In this document: piece after piece, positions 1-7,282 of the stretch
How the letters are laid out: every line of letters begins with the position of its first letter
Position numbering within the stretch: the stretch's first letter is position 1
Origin: Planctomycetaceae bacterium
GTDB taxonomy: Bacteria; Planctomycetota; Planctomycetia; Planctomycetales; Planctomycetaceae
Assembly (NCBI GenBank): GCA_016795125.1
Contig: JAEUIG010000022.1
Location: 1 to 9,899, forward strand
Reading direction: 5' to 3'
DNA: 9,899 nucleotides
The notes under the pieces: generated by a model
Databases searched by the model: none
Told to the model about the DNA's origin: nothing
What the model saw: only the letters and a program-made list of their open reading frames with translations
Program-made: the position numbers and the translations under genes

Positions 1-1764
1 GGCCGCTTCCTGTTCTTTGGCGGCGGCGGCGTAGGCTACCTGCGCGACGCGGAGTGCTTCTTCCGCCGCCTTGAGCGCGGCGTTCGTGTCATCGAGCACC
101 TGTTGCACGGACGTCAGTGCCGTCTGGCTCGTCGCGAGTGCCTGATCGGCCGTGACTTTCGCGGCGGACTTGTCGGCCAGCAGTTTGTCGGTCTCGACAC
201 GTGCGGCCGTCGTCTGTTCCACCTTGGTAACCGCTGCTGCTGCTGCGGCGGCGGCGTTCTGCGCGGCCGCCTGCAGTTCCGCGCGCTGTGCGGCCAATGC
301 GGCAAGTTGTGCGGCCGCCTGCTGAGACTGAGTTTCGGCCGCAGAGAGCTGCGGCTGGAGCCGCTCCAGCTGGAGCGCGATCGTCGGCGGGTTCGTGTCG
401 AACTGTCCGACAAGCGCCCCGTCGGCCGCATTCCACAGGCGGACGATGCCCGACCAGTCGCCGCCGAGCACGCGGCCGGTTTCCGCGTCGAAGGCAACTT
501 CCATTCCGAGATCCGTCATGCCCGCGAACTCGCGTTCCTGGGCGCCGTCGCCGTTCCACAACCGGACGATGCGGTCGCGACCGGTGCTGACGAACCTTCC
601 GTCACGGGTGTAGTCCATCGCGGCCACGCCGCCGTGCGCGTTCCACGACTTGATCTGCGTGCCGTTGTTCATTTCCCACAGGCGGATCGTGCCGTCTTCG
701 CTGCTCGACGCCAGAACGTTGCTGTCGGAACGCCAGCTCACGTCGGTGACAAATCCCGTGTGACCCAGCAAATCCTGGAACGGCCGCCCGGTGAAGGCCT
801 CCCACACGACGAGCCCATTGGCGCGGTCGCCCGAGGCCAGCAGTACGCCGTCCGGACTGAACTCGATCGCGGTGACCCAGTCGGTGTGCTTCTTGTTCTC
901 ATACATCAACTCGCCGGTCTCGACCGAGTAGACGCGGAGCATCTTTTTCGGTCCGCCCAGCGCGACCTGCGTGTGATCGGGGCTGACATCGGCCGCGAGC
1001 ACGACATCGTACTCGTCGCCGATTTCGGCGACGCGCGCCCCGGACCGGACGTCGAACAGCACGACCTTGCCGCTGGCCCCGCCACGGCCGCCGCCGGCGA
1101 GCAGCAGCGCGCCGCTGCGGCTGAACTTCAGGATCTCGGCCTGGCCTTCGGGGAAGGGAAGCACGCCCAGCAGTTCCAGCGTGGCGGTGTTATAGACGGC
1201 AATCTGCTTGAAGCTGGAGACGGCGGCCAGCGGCGCCCAGGGGCTGGTGGCGAGAGCCGTCACGGCGTTCAGATGCGGCGTGACAAGCTGGGAATCTCCG
1301 AGATAGGCGAGCGGCATGGCCACATCGGCCGGGCGCTCGGTGGTGACTTCAATTTTCGCGACGGCCATCGACTTCTTGATCTTGGCCGTGCTGCCCGAGT
1401 TTTCGAGGAGGCCCCCTTCGATCCAGGCTTTGATGACGGCAAGCTCCGCCTCGGGGAGCTTGTCGGCATTGGGCGGCATCTTCGGTTCGGACTCGTGGTT
1501 CACCAGCTGCCACAGGTAGCTGGCGTCCGGTGCACCACCTTCCAAAACGGTGCCCGACGAGCCGCCGGCCATCAGCGTGGCGAAGCTGTCGACCGCGAGG
1601 CCCCCCTTTTTGTCGTTCGCGTTGTGACAGGAGCCGCAGCGCATGCGAAAGATCGGTTGCACTTGGTCGACGTACGTGACCTTGGCAGGCTCTTCGGCCA
1701 TGACGACCGCCGAACCGAGGGCACACGCCGCGCACAAAACTTTGGCAAATTGTCGAAACATCAT
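1..1764 (-). CDS. Secreted PSCyt1 cytochrome c domain / WD40 repeat / coiled-coil protein, 3' end outside window
   Basis: My translation of the minus strand runs open for 588 codons from 1764 to the window edge, so the C-terminus is missing. Residues 1-23 look like a Sec signal peptide (MMFRQFAKVL start, hydrophobic Ala/Val core, VMA before the cut). Residues about 30-118 form a planctomycete cytochrome c domain (PSCyt1 type): heme motif CGSCH at 43-47, a KKGGL segment at 52-56, KMPP with the likely distal ligand Met96, and the closing helix with AWIEGG. Residues about 163-450 are WD40 repeats, with RLWE near 364, RLWN near 445 and several SxDG-type blade turns. From about 453 the chain becomes Leu/Gln/Glu/Ala-rich and heptad-like (coiled coil), with eight alanines in a row at 504-511. 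An in-frame ATG at 1776 and another at 1761 are alternative starts; no strong Shine-Dalgarno sequence decides between them. A heme-carrying scaffold outside the cytoplasm is inferred; partner and substrate are unknown. The gene lies 192 bp downstream of the PSCyt2/PSD1 gene on the same strand. Confidence 0.9.
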   Translation of the reverse strand, partial: MMFRQFAKVLCAACALGSAVVMAEEPAKVTYVDQVQPIFRMRCGSCHNANDKKGGLAVDSFATLMAGGSSGTVLEGGAPDASYLWQLVNHESEPKMPPNADKLPEAELAVIKAWIEGGLLENSGSTAKIKKSMAVAKIEVTTERPADVAMPLAYLGDSQLVTPHLNAVTALATSPWAPLAAVSSFKQIAVYNTATLELLGVLPFPEGQAEILKFSRSGALLLAGGGRGGASGKVVLFDVRSGARVAEIGDEYDVVLAADVSPDHTQVALGGPKKMLRVYSVETGELMYENKKHTDWVTAIEFSPDGVLLASGDRANGLVVWEAFTGRPFQDLLGHTGFVTDVSWRSDSNVLASSSEDGTIRLWEMNNGTQIKSWNAHGGVAAMDYTRDGRFVSTGRDRIVRLWNGDGAQEREFAGMTDLGMEVAFDAETGRVLGGDWSGIVRLWNAADGALVGQFDTNPPTIALQLERLQPQLSAAETQSQQAAAQLAALAAQRAELQAAAQNAAAAAAAAVTKVEQTTAARVETDKLLADKSAAKVTADQALATSQTALTSVQQVLDDTNAALKAAEEALRVAQVAYAAAAKEQEAA

Positions 1765-1829
1765 GACGCCTGTCATCTCTACTGACCGTTCCAGATCAAA
1801 CTCGCCGTACGCAGAAAAGCTTTGCAAAA

Positions 1830-1943
1830 GGTCGCAATCCACACGCAGGAATGTTCAGGAAAGGCGCGCGGAGAGACGTTTTTGGTCGCAATCGCGGCTG
1901 CACAATCCCTGCTTCGTGCTCGTCCTGATCTCTTGTCACAATC
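1830..1943 (-). repeat. Four short GATTGYG direct repeats in the PSD1 to cytochrome-WD40 gap
   Basis: The 192-bp gap contains GATTGYG (minus-strand reading) four times, at 1833-1839, 1887-1893, 1901-1907 and 1937-1943. The first two are part of a ten-base exact repeat, GATTGCGACC (1830-1839 and 1884-1893). All four point the same way, toward the PSCyt1-WD40 gene. They could be operator half-sites or chance in a short AT-richer stretch. I see no hairpin followed by a T-run after the PSD1 stop codon and no convincing -35/-10 pair here. Confidence 0.35.
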
Positions 1944-1956
1944 CGTCTGTTGAATC

Positions 1957-4383
1957 TCAGTGGTTAAACAGGAACTCGCGGCTGTTGAGCAGCGCCCAGA
2001 ACACGTCGGCCAGCGCCTGCTCGCGGTTGCTCCCCTCGGCGAACAGCGGCGCGAGAGACGCCTGCTCTTCCGCGGTCGGCTTGCGGCCGAGACACCGGAC
2101 GTACAGGTTTTCGATGCAGGCGGCTGGATCCATTCCCTGCGACGCCAGTTGCGCGAGGACGCCCCCCTGCTGAATCTTGGAATTGACGGTGTCGCCGTTC
2201 ATCAGGTGCAGCGCCTGCGACAGCGTCGGTTCCATTTTCACTTCGCACGTGCAGGCCGTCACCCGCGTGGCGCGGCCGAACGTCGTCAGGAAGTAGCTGG
2301 AACTGGAGCCGTCGGCGATCTGCACAGCGCGGGCGCCCAGCGGCAGACCCTGGAACTTGTCCTTCGTCGTCGTCACCTGGCTGATGATGTCGAGCACGGA
2401 CTCCGCCTTGATGCGGCGGATGTTCTGATGCGCGAAGTTCTTTTCATCCGACGCGTTGCTCTCATTCCGCTGCGTCGACCGCTGATAGGTCTTCGACAGG
2501 CAGATGTCGCGGACCAGCGCCTTGAAGTCGTAATTGCTGTCGGTCAGCCGCTGGGCCATGGCGGCGATCAGTTCCGGGTTCGAGGCCGGGTTCGAGACGC
2601 GGACATCGTCCACCGGCTCGACAATGCCGATGCCGAAGAAGTGCTGCCAGACGCGGTTGACGAAGTTCGTTGCGAAGTACGGGTTCTTCGGCGAGGCGAG
2701 CCAGTTGGCGAGGACCTCGCGACGGTCGCCGCCGGGCGGTATTTCCGCAGGCCCGCCGCCGAGGAACGTCGGCGGCGAGTTGGCCCCCGTGACGACGTGC
2801 GGCACTTCGCCGCTTCCGCCGTTGAATACGATGATCTCGCGAGAGTCCTCGCCCGCCTTCCGGCCGATCTGCGCGAAGAACGCCGCGAAGTTGTAGTAGT
2901 CATTCTGCGTCCAGCGATCGAACGGATGGTTGTGGCACTGGGCGCACTGGATCCGCATGCCCATGAAAATCTGCGCGACGTTTTCGGCGACTTTCAGGCG
3001 GTCGGTCTCGATCTGGTAGAAGTTCGTCTGCGGGACCTTGAACGTGCCGCCGCTGGCTGACAGCAGGTCGCGGACCATCACGTCCAGCGGAACGTTGTTG
3101 GCAATCTGCTCGCTGAGCCACTGGTAATACAGCACGATCGACTTGTAGGAGACGCCGCGGTTGGGATCGGACCGCATCATCAGCCACTCGGCCCACTTGG
3201 CGACCCATTGCTCGGTGAACTCTTTGCGGGCGATCAGCTCGTCGACTTTGTGCGCGCGCTTCTCGGGATCGGCGTTCGCCATGAAGGCGGCGTACTCTTC
3301 AACCGACGGCAACTGGCCGACCAGGTCGATGCTGACGCGCCGGAGGAAGTCTTCGTCCGTGCACTCTCCGGACGGATGCAGCCGCAGCTTCTTCAGCTTG
3401 GCGGCGATGAGTTCGTCGATGTAGTTGACCGGCTGGAACGGCTGCTCCTCGTACTGCAGCCCGGACGGCAGCACGATGTACTGCGAGCCGACGGTATGCG
3501 TCGCGAAGCGGGCCATGACGTAGGCTTCGCCCCGCGCGCCGGCGGTCACCAGTCCGTCCGGCGAAATCGCGGCCGAGGTTTCGTTGCTTGTCAGGAACAG
3601 CGCGAGGCCGGTGACATCCCGGACTGAGCCGTCGGAGTAGGTCGCAACAACCGTGACGCGCTGGGTCGCGCCTTCGCCGTCGAGCACGGCCTGCTTGGGA
3701 TAGATGTCGATGCTGGTGCAGGAGGCGATATCGGCCGGATCATCCGGGACGCCGTTCTGCAGCCATTCCAGGATGATCTTCCCCTCGGGCGAATCTGGAT
3801 CGAAGCGCTTGCCGCCGGTGTGCGGGACCGCGCCGACCGATTTTTCAAAGAACAGGCTCGCTTCCGGGACGGCCAGATCGATCCGGCGTCCGGGCAGCTC
3901 GCGGCAGATGCGGTAGTGATCGCCGGCCGGGTCGTAACCGAACAGCGACAGGCGGAAGCCGTCCTTGCCGCGAGCGGCGCCGTGGCAGCTCCCCGAATTG
4001 CAGCCGGCCTTCATGAAGATCGGCATGATGTCCAGCCGGAAGCTGACGGGCCGGGGCTCGCTCGCCCGCTGGACCTTCACCGGCACCGTGACGCTGCTGC
4101 CTTCGAAGCTGACCGTGAGTTGCGTTTCGCCGTCAGCGACGGGAAACAGCAGGTTGCCGTCGCGGCGGACATGCGCCTCGCTGGCGAATGCGTAGGTGGC
4201 CTGTTCGGTCACGTCGCGAGTGATGCCGTCGGCGTAGACCGCCTGCACAACAACCGACTGACGCGCTCGGCTCGTCGTCAGACTGATCTCGGGAGGCGAG
4301 ACGCGGACTTCCGCGAGTTCAGCGGCGAATCCTGCAGTGCACAGGAGACAGACCGCGGCAGCAGTGGTTGTCCGAAGCAGCAT
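1957..4383 (-). CDS. PSCyt2/PSD1 (DUF1549/DUF1553) protein with N-terminal cytochrome c domain and two Ig-like domains
   Basis: 808 residues, within the usual size for this planctomycete family. Residues 1-21 are a Sec signal peptide ending GFAA. Residues 22-104 are a bacterial Ig-like (Big_2-type) domain (VSPPEISL, ADGITRDVT). Residues 115-215 are a cytochrome c domain with the expanded heme motif CNSGSCH (C128, C133, H134; CX4CH), followed by VPHTGGK with His188 and the EWLQNG helix. A second Ig-like domain covers 221-306 (YSDGSVRDVTG). PSCyt2 runs from about 319 (YIDELI, RRVSIDLVGQLPS at 348-360) and contains a standard CAQCH at 480-484, followed by NHPFDRW. PSD1 runs from about 550 to the end (FVNRVWQHFFG; CTCEV at 711-715; EPTLSQALHLMNG at 718-730; YVRCLGRKPT at 761-770). 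The ATG at 4383 is supported by the signal peptide and by AAGGA ten bases upstream. Two covalent hemes and periplasmic location are predicted from the motifs. The catalytic activity of the family is not established; a redox role in the envelope is inference. The nearest upstream gene, the PPC protein, is 278 bp away across a hairpin array. Confidence 0.95.
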   Translation of the reverse strand: MLLRTTTAAAVCLLCTAGFAAELAEVRVSPPEISLTTSRARQSVVVQAVYADGITRDVTEQATYAFASEAHVRRDGNLLFPVADGETQLTVSFEGSSVTVPVKVQRASEPRPVSFRLDIMPIFMKAGCNSGSCHGAARGKDGFRLSLFGYDPAGDHYRICRELPGRRIDLAVPEASLFFEKSVGAVPHTGGKRFDPDSPEGKIILEWLQNGVPDDPADIASCTSIDIYPKQAVLDGEGATQRVTVVATYSDGSVRDVTGLALFLTSNETSAAISPDGLVTAGARGEAYVMARFATHTVGSQYIVLPSGLQYEEQPFQPVNYIDELIAAKLKKLRLHPSGECTDEDFLRRVSIDLVGQLPSVEEYAAFMANADPEKRAHKVDELIARKEFTEQWVAKWAEWLMMRSDPNRGVSYKSIVLYYQWLSEQIANNVPLDVMVRDLLSASGGTFKVPQTNFYQIETDRLKVAENVAQIFMGMRIQCAQCHNHPFDRWTQNDYYNFAAFFAQIGRKAGEDSREIIVFNGGSGEVPHVVTGANSPPTFLGGGPAEIPPGGDRREVLANWLASPKNPYFATNFVNRVWQHFFGIGIVEPVDDVRVSNPASNPELIAAMAQRLTDSNYDFKALVRDICLSKTYQRSTQRNESNASDEKNFAHQNIRRIKAESVLDIISQVTTTKDKFQGLPLGARAVQIADGSSSSYFLTTFGRATRVTACTCEVKMEPTLSQALHLMNGDTVNSKIQQGGVLAQLASQGMDPAACIENLYVRCLGRKPTAEEQASLAPLFAEGSNREQALADVFWALLNSREFLFNH

Positions 4384-4393
4384 AATGAACGAT

Positions 4394-4398
4394 TCCTT
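4394..4398 (-). promoter_or_regulatory. Ribosome binding site of the PSCyt2/PSD1 gene
   Basis: AAGGA on the minus strand, ten bases before the ATG at 4383. This spacing is rather long. The surrounding eleven bases CAAGGAATCGT are identical to those before the PPC gene (7144-7154). Confidence 0.5.
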
Positions 4399-4445
4399 GA
4401 GTCGTGTCGCAGGTGCATCGGAGAGTTTCTTGCCACCACTGGCCA

Positions 4446-4635
4446 GAGGTCCGAAGGACCGACACGTCGTCGCCGGCGGCGTAAGCCGCCGGTATTCGTT
4501 TGATTTTCAATGCGCAAGCCCCGATGGGGCGAAACCAGCTCGTGTTTGTGCCGCCCCGTTGGGGCTATCTGTCTCGTTATCCGCTGTTCCGTGGGCTGAC
4601 GCCCACGGCTATATCGTGTCGCCTCTTCGAGGCTG
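4446..4635. repeat. Mirror-symmetric array of six hairpins (REP/BIME-like palindromic element)
   Basis: Six perfect stems follow each other in the gap between the PPC and PSD1 genes. H1 is 4448-4460 (5 bp, loop GAA). H2 is 4473-4492 (8 bp, loop GTAA). H3 is 4518-4530 (GCCCC/GGGGC, loop GAT). H4 is 4553-4565 (GCCCC/GGGGC, loop GTT). H5 is 4589-4608 (8 bp, loop TGAC). H6 is 4621-4633 (GCCTC/GAGGC, loop TTC). The order short-long-short, short-long-short is a mirror: read on the minus strand, H6-H5-H4 repeats the design of H1-H2-H3, including a GAA loop followed by a GCGACACG or CCGACACG block. This is two copies of one module in inverted orientation. Similar hairpin-rich spacers (GGGGC-type stems, CCGTGGGC-type stems) are, from memory, scattered through planctomycete intergenic regions. 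The element may act as a terminator or RNA-stability block between the two genes, or may be a mobile repeat; neither is shown. Confidence 0.8.
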
Positions 4636-4661
4636 ATCGCCCGCGCGCTTTCTATGTGTCC

Positions 4662-7142
4662 TTACTGCCCGCCGGCGGCGGTGGCGCGCTTCTTCTGGTC
4701 TTCCCGCAGTTGTTCGAGTCGCGACAGCGGACGTGCCACTGGCGCGGCTTCTGCGACCGGCATGGGTGTCGCCTCCGGCGTCGGGGCCGGTTCCGCCGGT
4801 TTCGGCGGCGGCGGATCGATCCGCAGGCGTCCGGTGCCGAGGTTGTGCAGCACCGTGACGCCGGCTTCGGGAATCAGGACCTGGCAGAACAGGTTGCGGT
4901 TGTCGCTGACCGGGGCTTCCGCGGCGGCCTTCACCGTGAACATTACTTCTGTCATGTCCTTGGTCAGCTTGATCGGTGCGGCCGTCGTGTTGGCCGGCAG
5001 ACCGAGCAGCTGCACTTCCGCCTCGCCTTCGTAGTCCTTCCGCTTGATGACCTTGATCGGCATCAGGGTTTCCTTGCCCTGCTCAACGGCCGACTGGGCG
5101 AACTCGAACGTGACGTACTGTTCTTCGACGGTGATCGGAATGAACGGGCTGCAATTGGCTTCGCGGCCTTCTTCCGTCCGGCTGGTGCCTTTGACGCAGA
5201 TCATCGACGTCTGCGGCGGCGCGTTCGACGCGGCGTTGATCGAGATCAGGGCTTCTGTCTGCCCCTCGGCGATCTGCACGGAGCCGGCCGAGCCGCAGCC
5301 CGGCGGATTGATCAGCAGCGAGATGTTGATGGGCGCGGTGAAGCCTTCGGCCCGTTCGGCGATCACCTTCAGGTTCATGGAGCCGTTCTGCACCAGTGGA
5401 ACCGTCGGAGCTTCGACCCGCAGGTTGAACGGAGACTTCTCCACGACGACGAGCGGCAGCTTGAGCTGCTCTTCGACCCACACGTAGACCTGGTTCTGAC
5501 CCAGGACCATCAGGATGTCCTGCTTCAGCGGACCGGAGACGGCGAGGTTGGGCTGATTCGGATCAGCCAGCTGGGCGGTGACCGTGGAATACTTTCCGGC
5601 GACCGGGGCATCCGGGCGGGCGTAGAACACGACGGGCATCTGACCGTCGTCCTGCCAGTCGGGAGGGCATTCGATGGTCACCCCTTCCGGCAGATCGAGT
5701 CCGGCGAAGTTGACCGGGCCGCCGAAGTCGGCGCGAGCCACGTTGACGATCACGCCGCAACCGCCTCCCTGCGGGATCGCGAACCGCGGCTGCACGTACC
5801 GGCGAATGTCCAGCGTGCTGGCAACGACCGTCGGGGTGACGGGCGTGAGTTCGACGCGGTAGATGTTGGCCGGCCCGCCGTTTTCCAGATGGTCGCGGAC
5901 TTCAATCAGGAAGTCGCCGTCGGCCGGAACCTGGAAGCGGAAGTAGCTGTCGGGTCCGCGGGCATCGTCAGAACCGGTAATGTGGGTGCCGTCCGCATTG
6001 CAGACGTACACCAGCGGGTCGATCGCCGAGCGGAGCCGGCGGCCATAGCACTCGACTTCAAACACCTGCCCGGCTTTCGCCGCGAACTTGAAGTAGTCGA
6101 TGTCTCCCGGCTGCTCCATGACGCCGTTGAACGCGCCAGGGGCCGGACCGACCGTCGCTTCTGCCGCAGTGTTATTCGGTTCGACTTCGAGAGCGTTGTC
6201 GAGATTGACGATGCGGAACGGCTGCGCGGTCGGCGCGGTGCCGGTGGCGTCCGTCACTTCGACGCCGAACTGCGGCGGCACGCCGGTGGGGAGCGTCACC
6301 TGCTGCTGAATCGGTCCGGCGACGTCTCCGAGGAAGGTCACGGACAGCGACTCGCCCGGCTTGCCGCCGGCCGGGAACGCGCCCAGCGGACGGGGGAACC
6401 CGCCGATGTTGAGCAGGTAGTACGCCTTGCCGTCGCCGAGGTACGACGCATCGCGGATCTGGACGATGTACTTGCCGTCGGCCGGGACGACCACGGATGC
6501 GACGCCGTCGTTGCCGGCGATCGGTGCATCGTCGCTGACGGCAATCTCAAATCGCTCCGCGTTCAAAATGGCGACATACGGGTCGAAGAAGTTGCCGCCG
6601 CTGGAGAAGCCGAGCCGCAGCCCGAACACTTCGGCCGTCAGCCGCTCGCCCTGCTTGCACTCGACGACATAGTAATCCACGTCCTCGCCGTCGACGCGGC
6701 CATGGACGCTCACGTTGTTGGTGATGACCTGCGGCGCGGTAAAATCGGTGTTCGGTTCGGCCTCTTCGACGACCGGCAGCGGGCCGACGTAAAACGTAAA
6801 CAGGTCGGAGACGCCCGATCGGGAGCGGACTCGCATCCGCTGCGAGCCGAGCCGGCAGTCCGGCGCGATCTTGAAGCGGACCTTGAGCTGCTTGACCGCG
6901 GCGTCCCCTTCGGGATGCGTCAGCGAGACGACCTCGATGCCCGCGTCGTAGAACAGGATTTCTTCGGCATCGGCGAGGTTGTCGCCGTCGATCACGATGT
7001 CGACTTCGGTTCCCCGCTGTCCGCCGTGCGGCATCAGGTTGTTGAACCGCGGCGAAGCCCAGGCCGAATCAGCGGACAGTGCCGAAAGCAGGCCAGCGAC
7101 GGTGAGCGCGAACAACAGGCGTGCGCGAGGGATGGTTCGCAT
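4662..7142 (-). CDS. Secreted PPC-domain protein with N-terminal IPT/TIG-like and C-terminal beta-sandwich repeats
   Basis: 826 residues from the ATG at 7142. The frame is open to 7277, but the start at 7142 is preferred because it gives a clean Sec signal peptide (residues 1-29, MRTIPRAR start, hydrophobic core, SAWA cut) and has AAGGA six bases upstream. Residues about 33-119 resemble an IPT/TIG-like domain (MPHGGQRGTEV, IDGDNL). Two bacterial pre-peptidase C-terminal (PPC)-like domains follow, at about 126-246 and 318-432. Each opens with an EPN motif (EAEPNTDF; EVEPNNTAAEA), then a D-x-D-Y strand (DVDYYVVE; DIDYFKFA) and an ADG-x-(Y/F) strand ending in IRD or VRD. Residues about 440-770 look like further beta-sandwich domains without a recognised motif. 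The tail is a Pro/Ala linker (PPPPKPAEP) and a short charged helix (LEQLREDQKKR). There is no protease triad or cytochrome motif. The likely role is binding or scaffolding at the cell surface or in the periplasm next to its DUF1501 and PSD1 neighbours; the ligand is unknown. Confidence 0.88.
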   Translation of the reverse strand: MRTIPRARLLFALTVAGLLSALSADSAWASPRFNNLMPHGGQRGTEVDIVIDGDNLADAEEILFYDAGIEVVSLTHPEGDAAVKQLKVRFKIAPDCRLGSQRMRVRSRSGVSDLFTFYVGPLPVVEEAEPNTDFTAPQVITNNVSVHGRVDGEDVDYYVVECKQGERLTAEVFGLRLGFSSGGNFFDPYVAILNAERFEIAVSDDAPIAGNDGVASVVVPADGKYIVQIRDASYLGDGKAYYLLNIGGFPRPLGAFPAGGKPGESLSVTFLGDVAGPIQQQVTLPTGVPPQFGVEVTDATGTAPTAQPFRIVNLDNALEVEPNNTAAEATVGPAPGAFNGVMEQPGDIDYFKFAAKAGQVFEVECYGRRLRSAIDPLVYVCNADGTHITGSDDARGPDSYFRFQVPADGDFLIEVRDHLENGGPANIYRVELTPVTPTVVASTLDIRRYVQPRFAIPQGGGCGVIVNVARADFGGPVNFAGLDLPEGVTIECPPDWQDDGQMPVVFYARPDAPVAGKYSTVTAQLADPNQPNLAVSGPLKQDILMVLGQNQVYVWVEEQLKLPLVVVEKSPFNLRVEAPTVPLVQNGSMNLKVIAERAEGFTAPINISLLINPPGCGSAGSVQIAEGQTEALISINAASNAPPQTSMICVKGTSRTEEGREANCSPFIPITVEEQYVTFEFAQSAVEQGKETLMPIKVIKRKDYEGEAEVQLLGLPANTTAAPIKLTKDMTEVMFTVKAAAEAPVSDNRNLFCQVLIPEAGVTVLHNLGTGRLRIDPPPPKPAEPAPTPEATPMPVAEAAPVARPLSRLEQLREDQKKRATAAGGQ

Positions 7143-7148
7143 CACGAT

Positions 7149-7153
7149 TCCTT
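7149..7153 (-). promoter_or_regulatory. Ribosome binding site deciding the PPC gene start
   Basis: AAGGA on the minus strand, six bases before the ATG at 7142. It favours 7142 over the in-frame ATG at 7277, which would place the signal peptide 45 residues inside the protein and would run through the 7237-7268 hairpin. Confidence 0.7.
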
Positions 7154-7236
7154 GTCGAACAAGTTGTGGCCCGGCAGGGGAGGGTGGACTGACAGAAGCC
7201 GGGCGGGTGGGGCGACAAATCGTTCTGGATACGGCA

Positions 7237-7268
7237 ACGGAGTCCGGATCGGTCGATCCGGACTCCGT
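7237..7268 (-). terminator. Perfect 14-bp stem hairpin between the DUF1501 and PPC genes
   Basis: Arms 7237-7250 and 7255-7268 are exact reverse complements (ACGGAGTCCGGATC) around a four-base loop. The hairpin starts 14 bases after the DUF1501 stop codon and ends 94 bases before the PPC start. It is the expected position of a terminator for the DUF1501 transcript. No T-run follows on either strand, so it may be a weak or partial terminator, or a 3'-end stabiliser that lets DUF1501 and PPC mRNA levels differ. Confidence 0.55.
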
Positions 7269-7282
7269 GAATGCCAAGCACT

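Noticed and set aside
103..1785. A 560-codon open frame on the plus strand
   Set aside because: Antisense to the PSCyt1-WD40 gene, whose heme motif and WD40 blades read through the whole segment on the minus strand.
4446..4635. CRISPR array
   Set aside because: The stems are inverted repeats of varied sequence with irregular spacing and no constant direct repeat.
7143..7277. 45-residue N-terminal extension of the PPC protein
   Set aside because: It would place the signal peptide internally and cross the hairpin; the start at 7142 has its own ribosome binding site.
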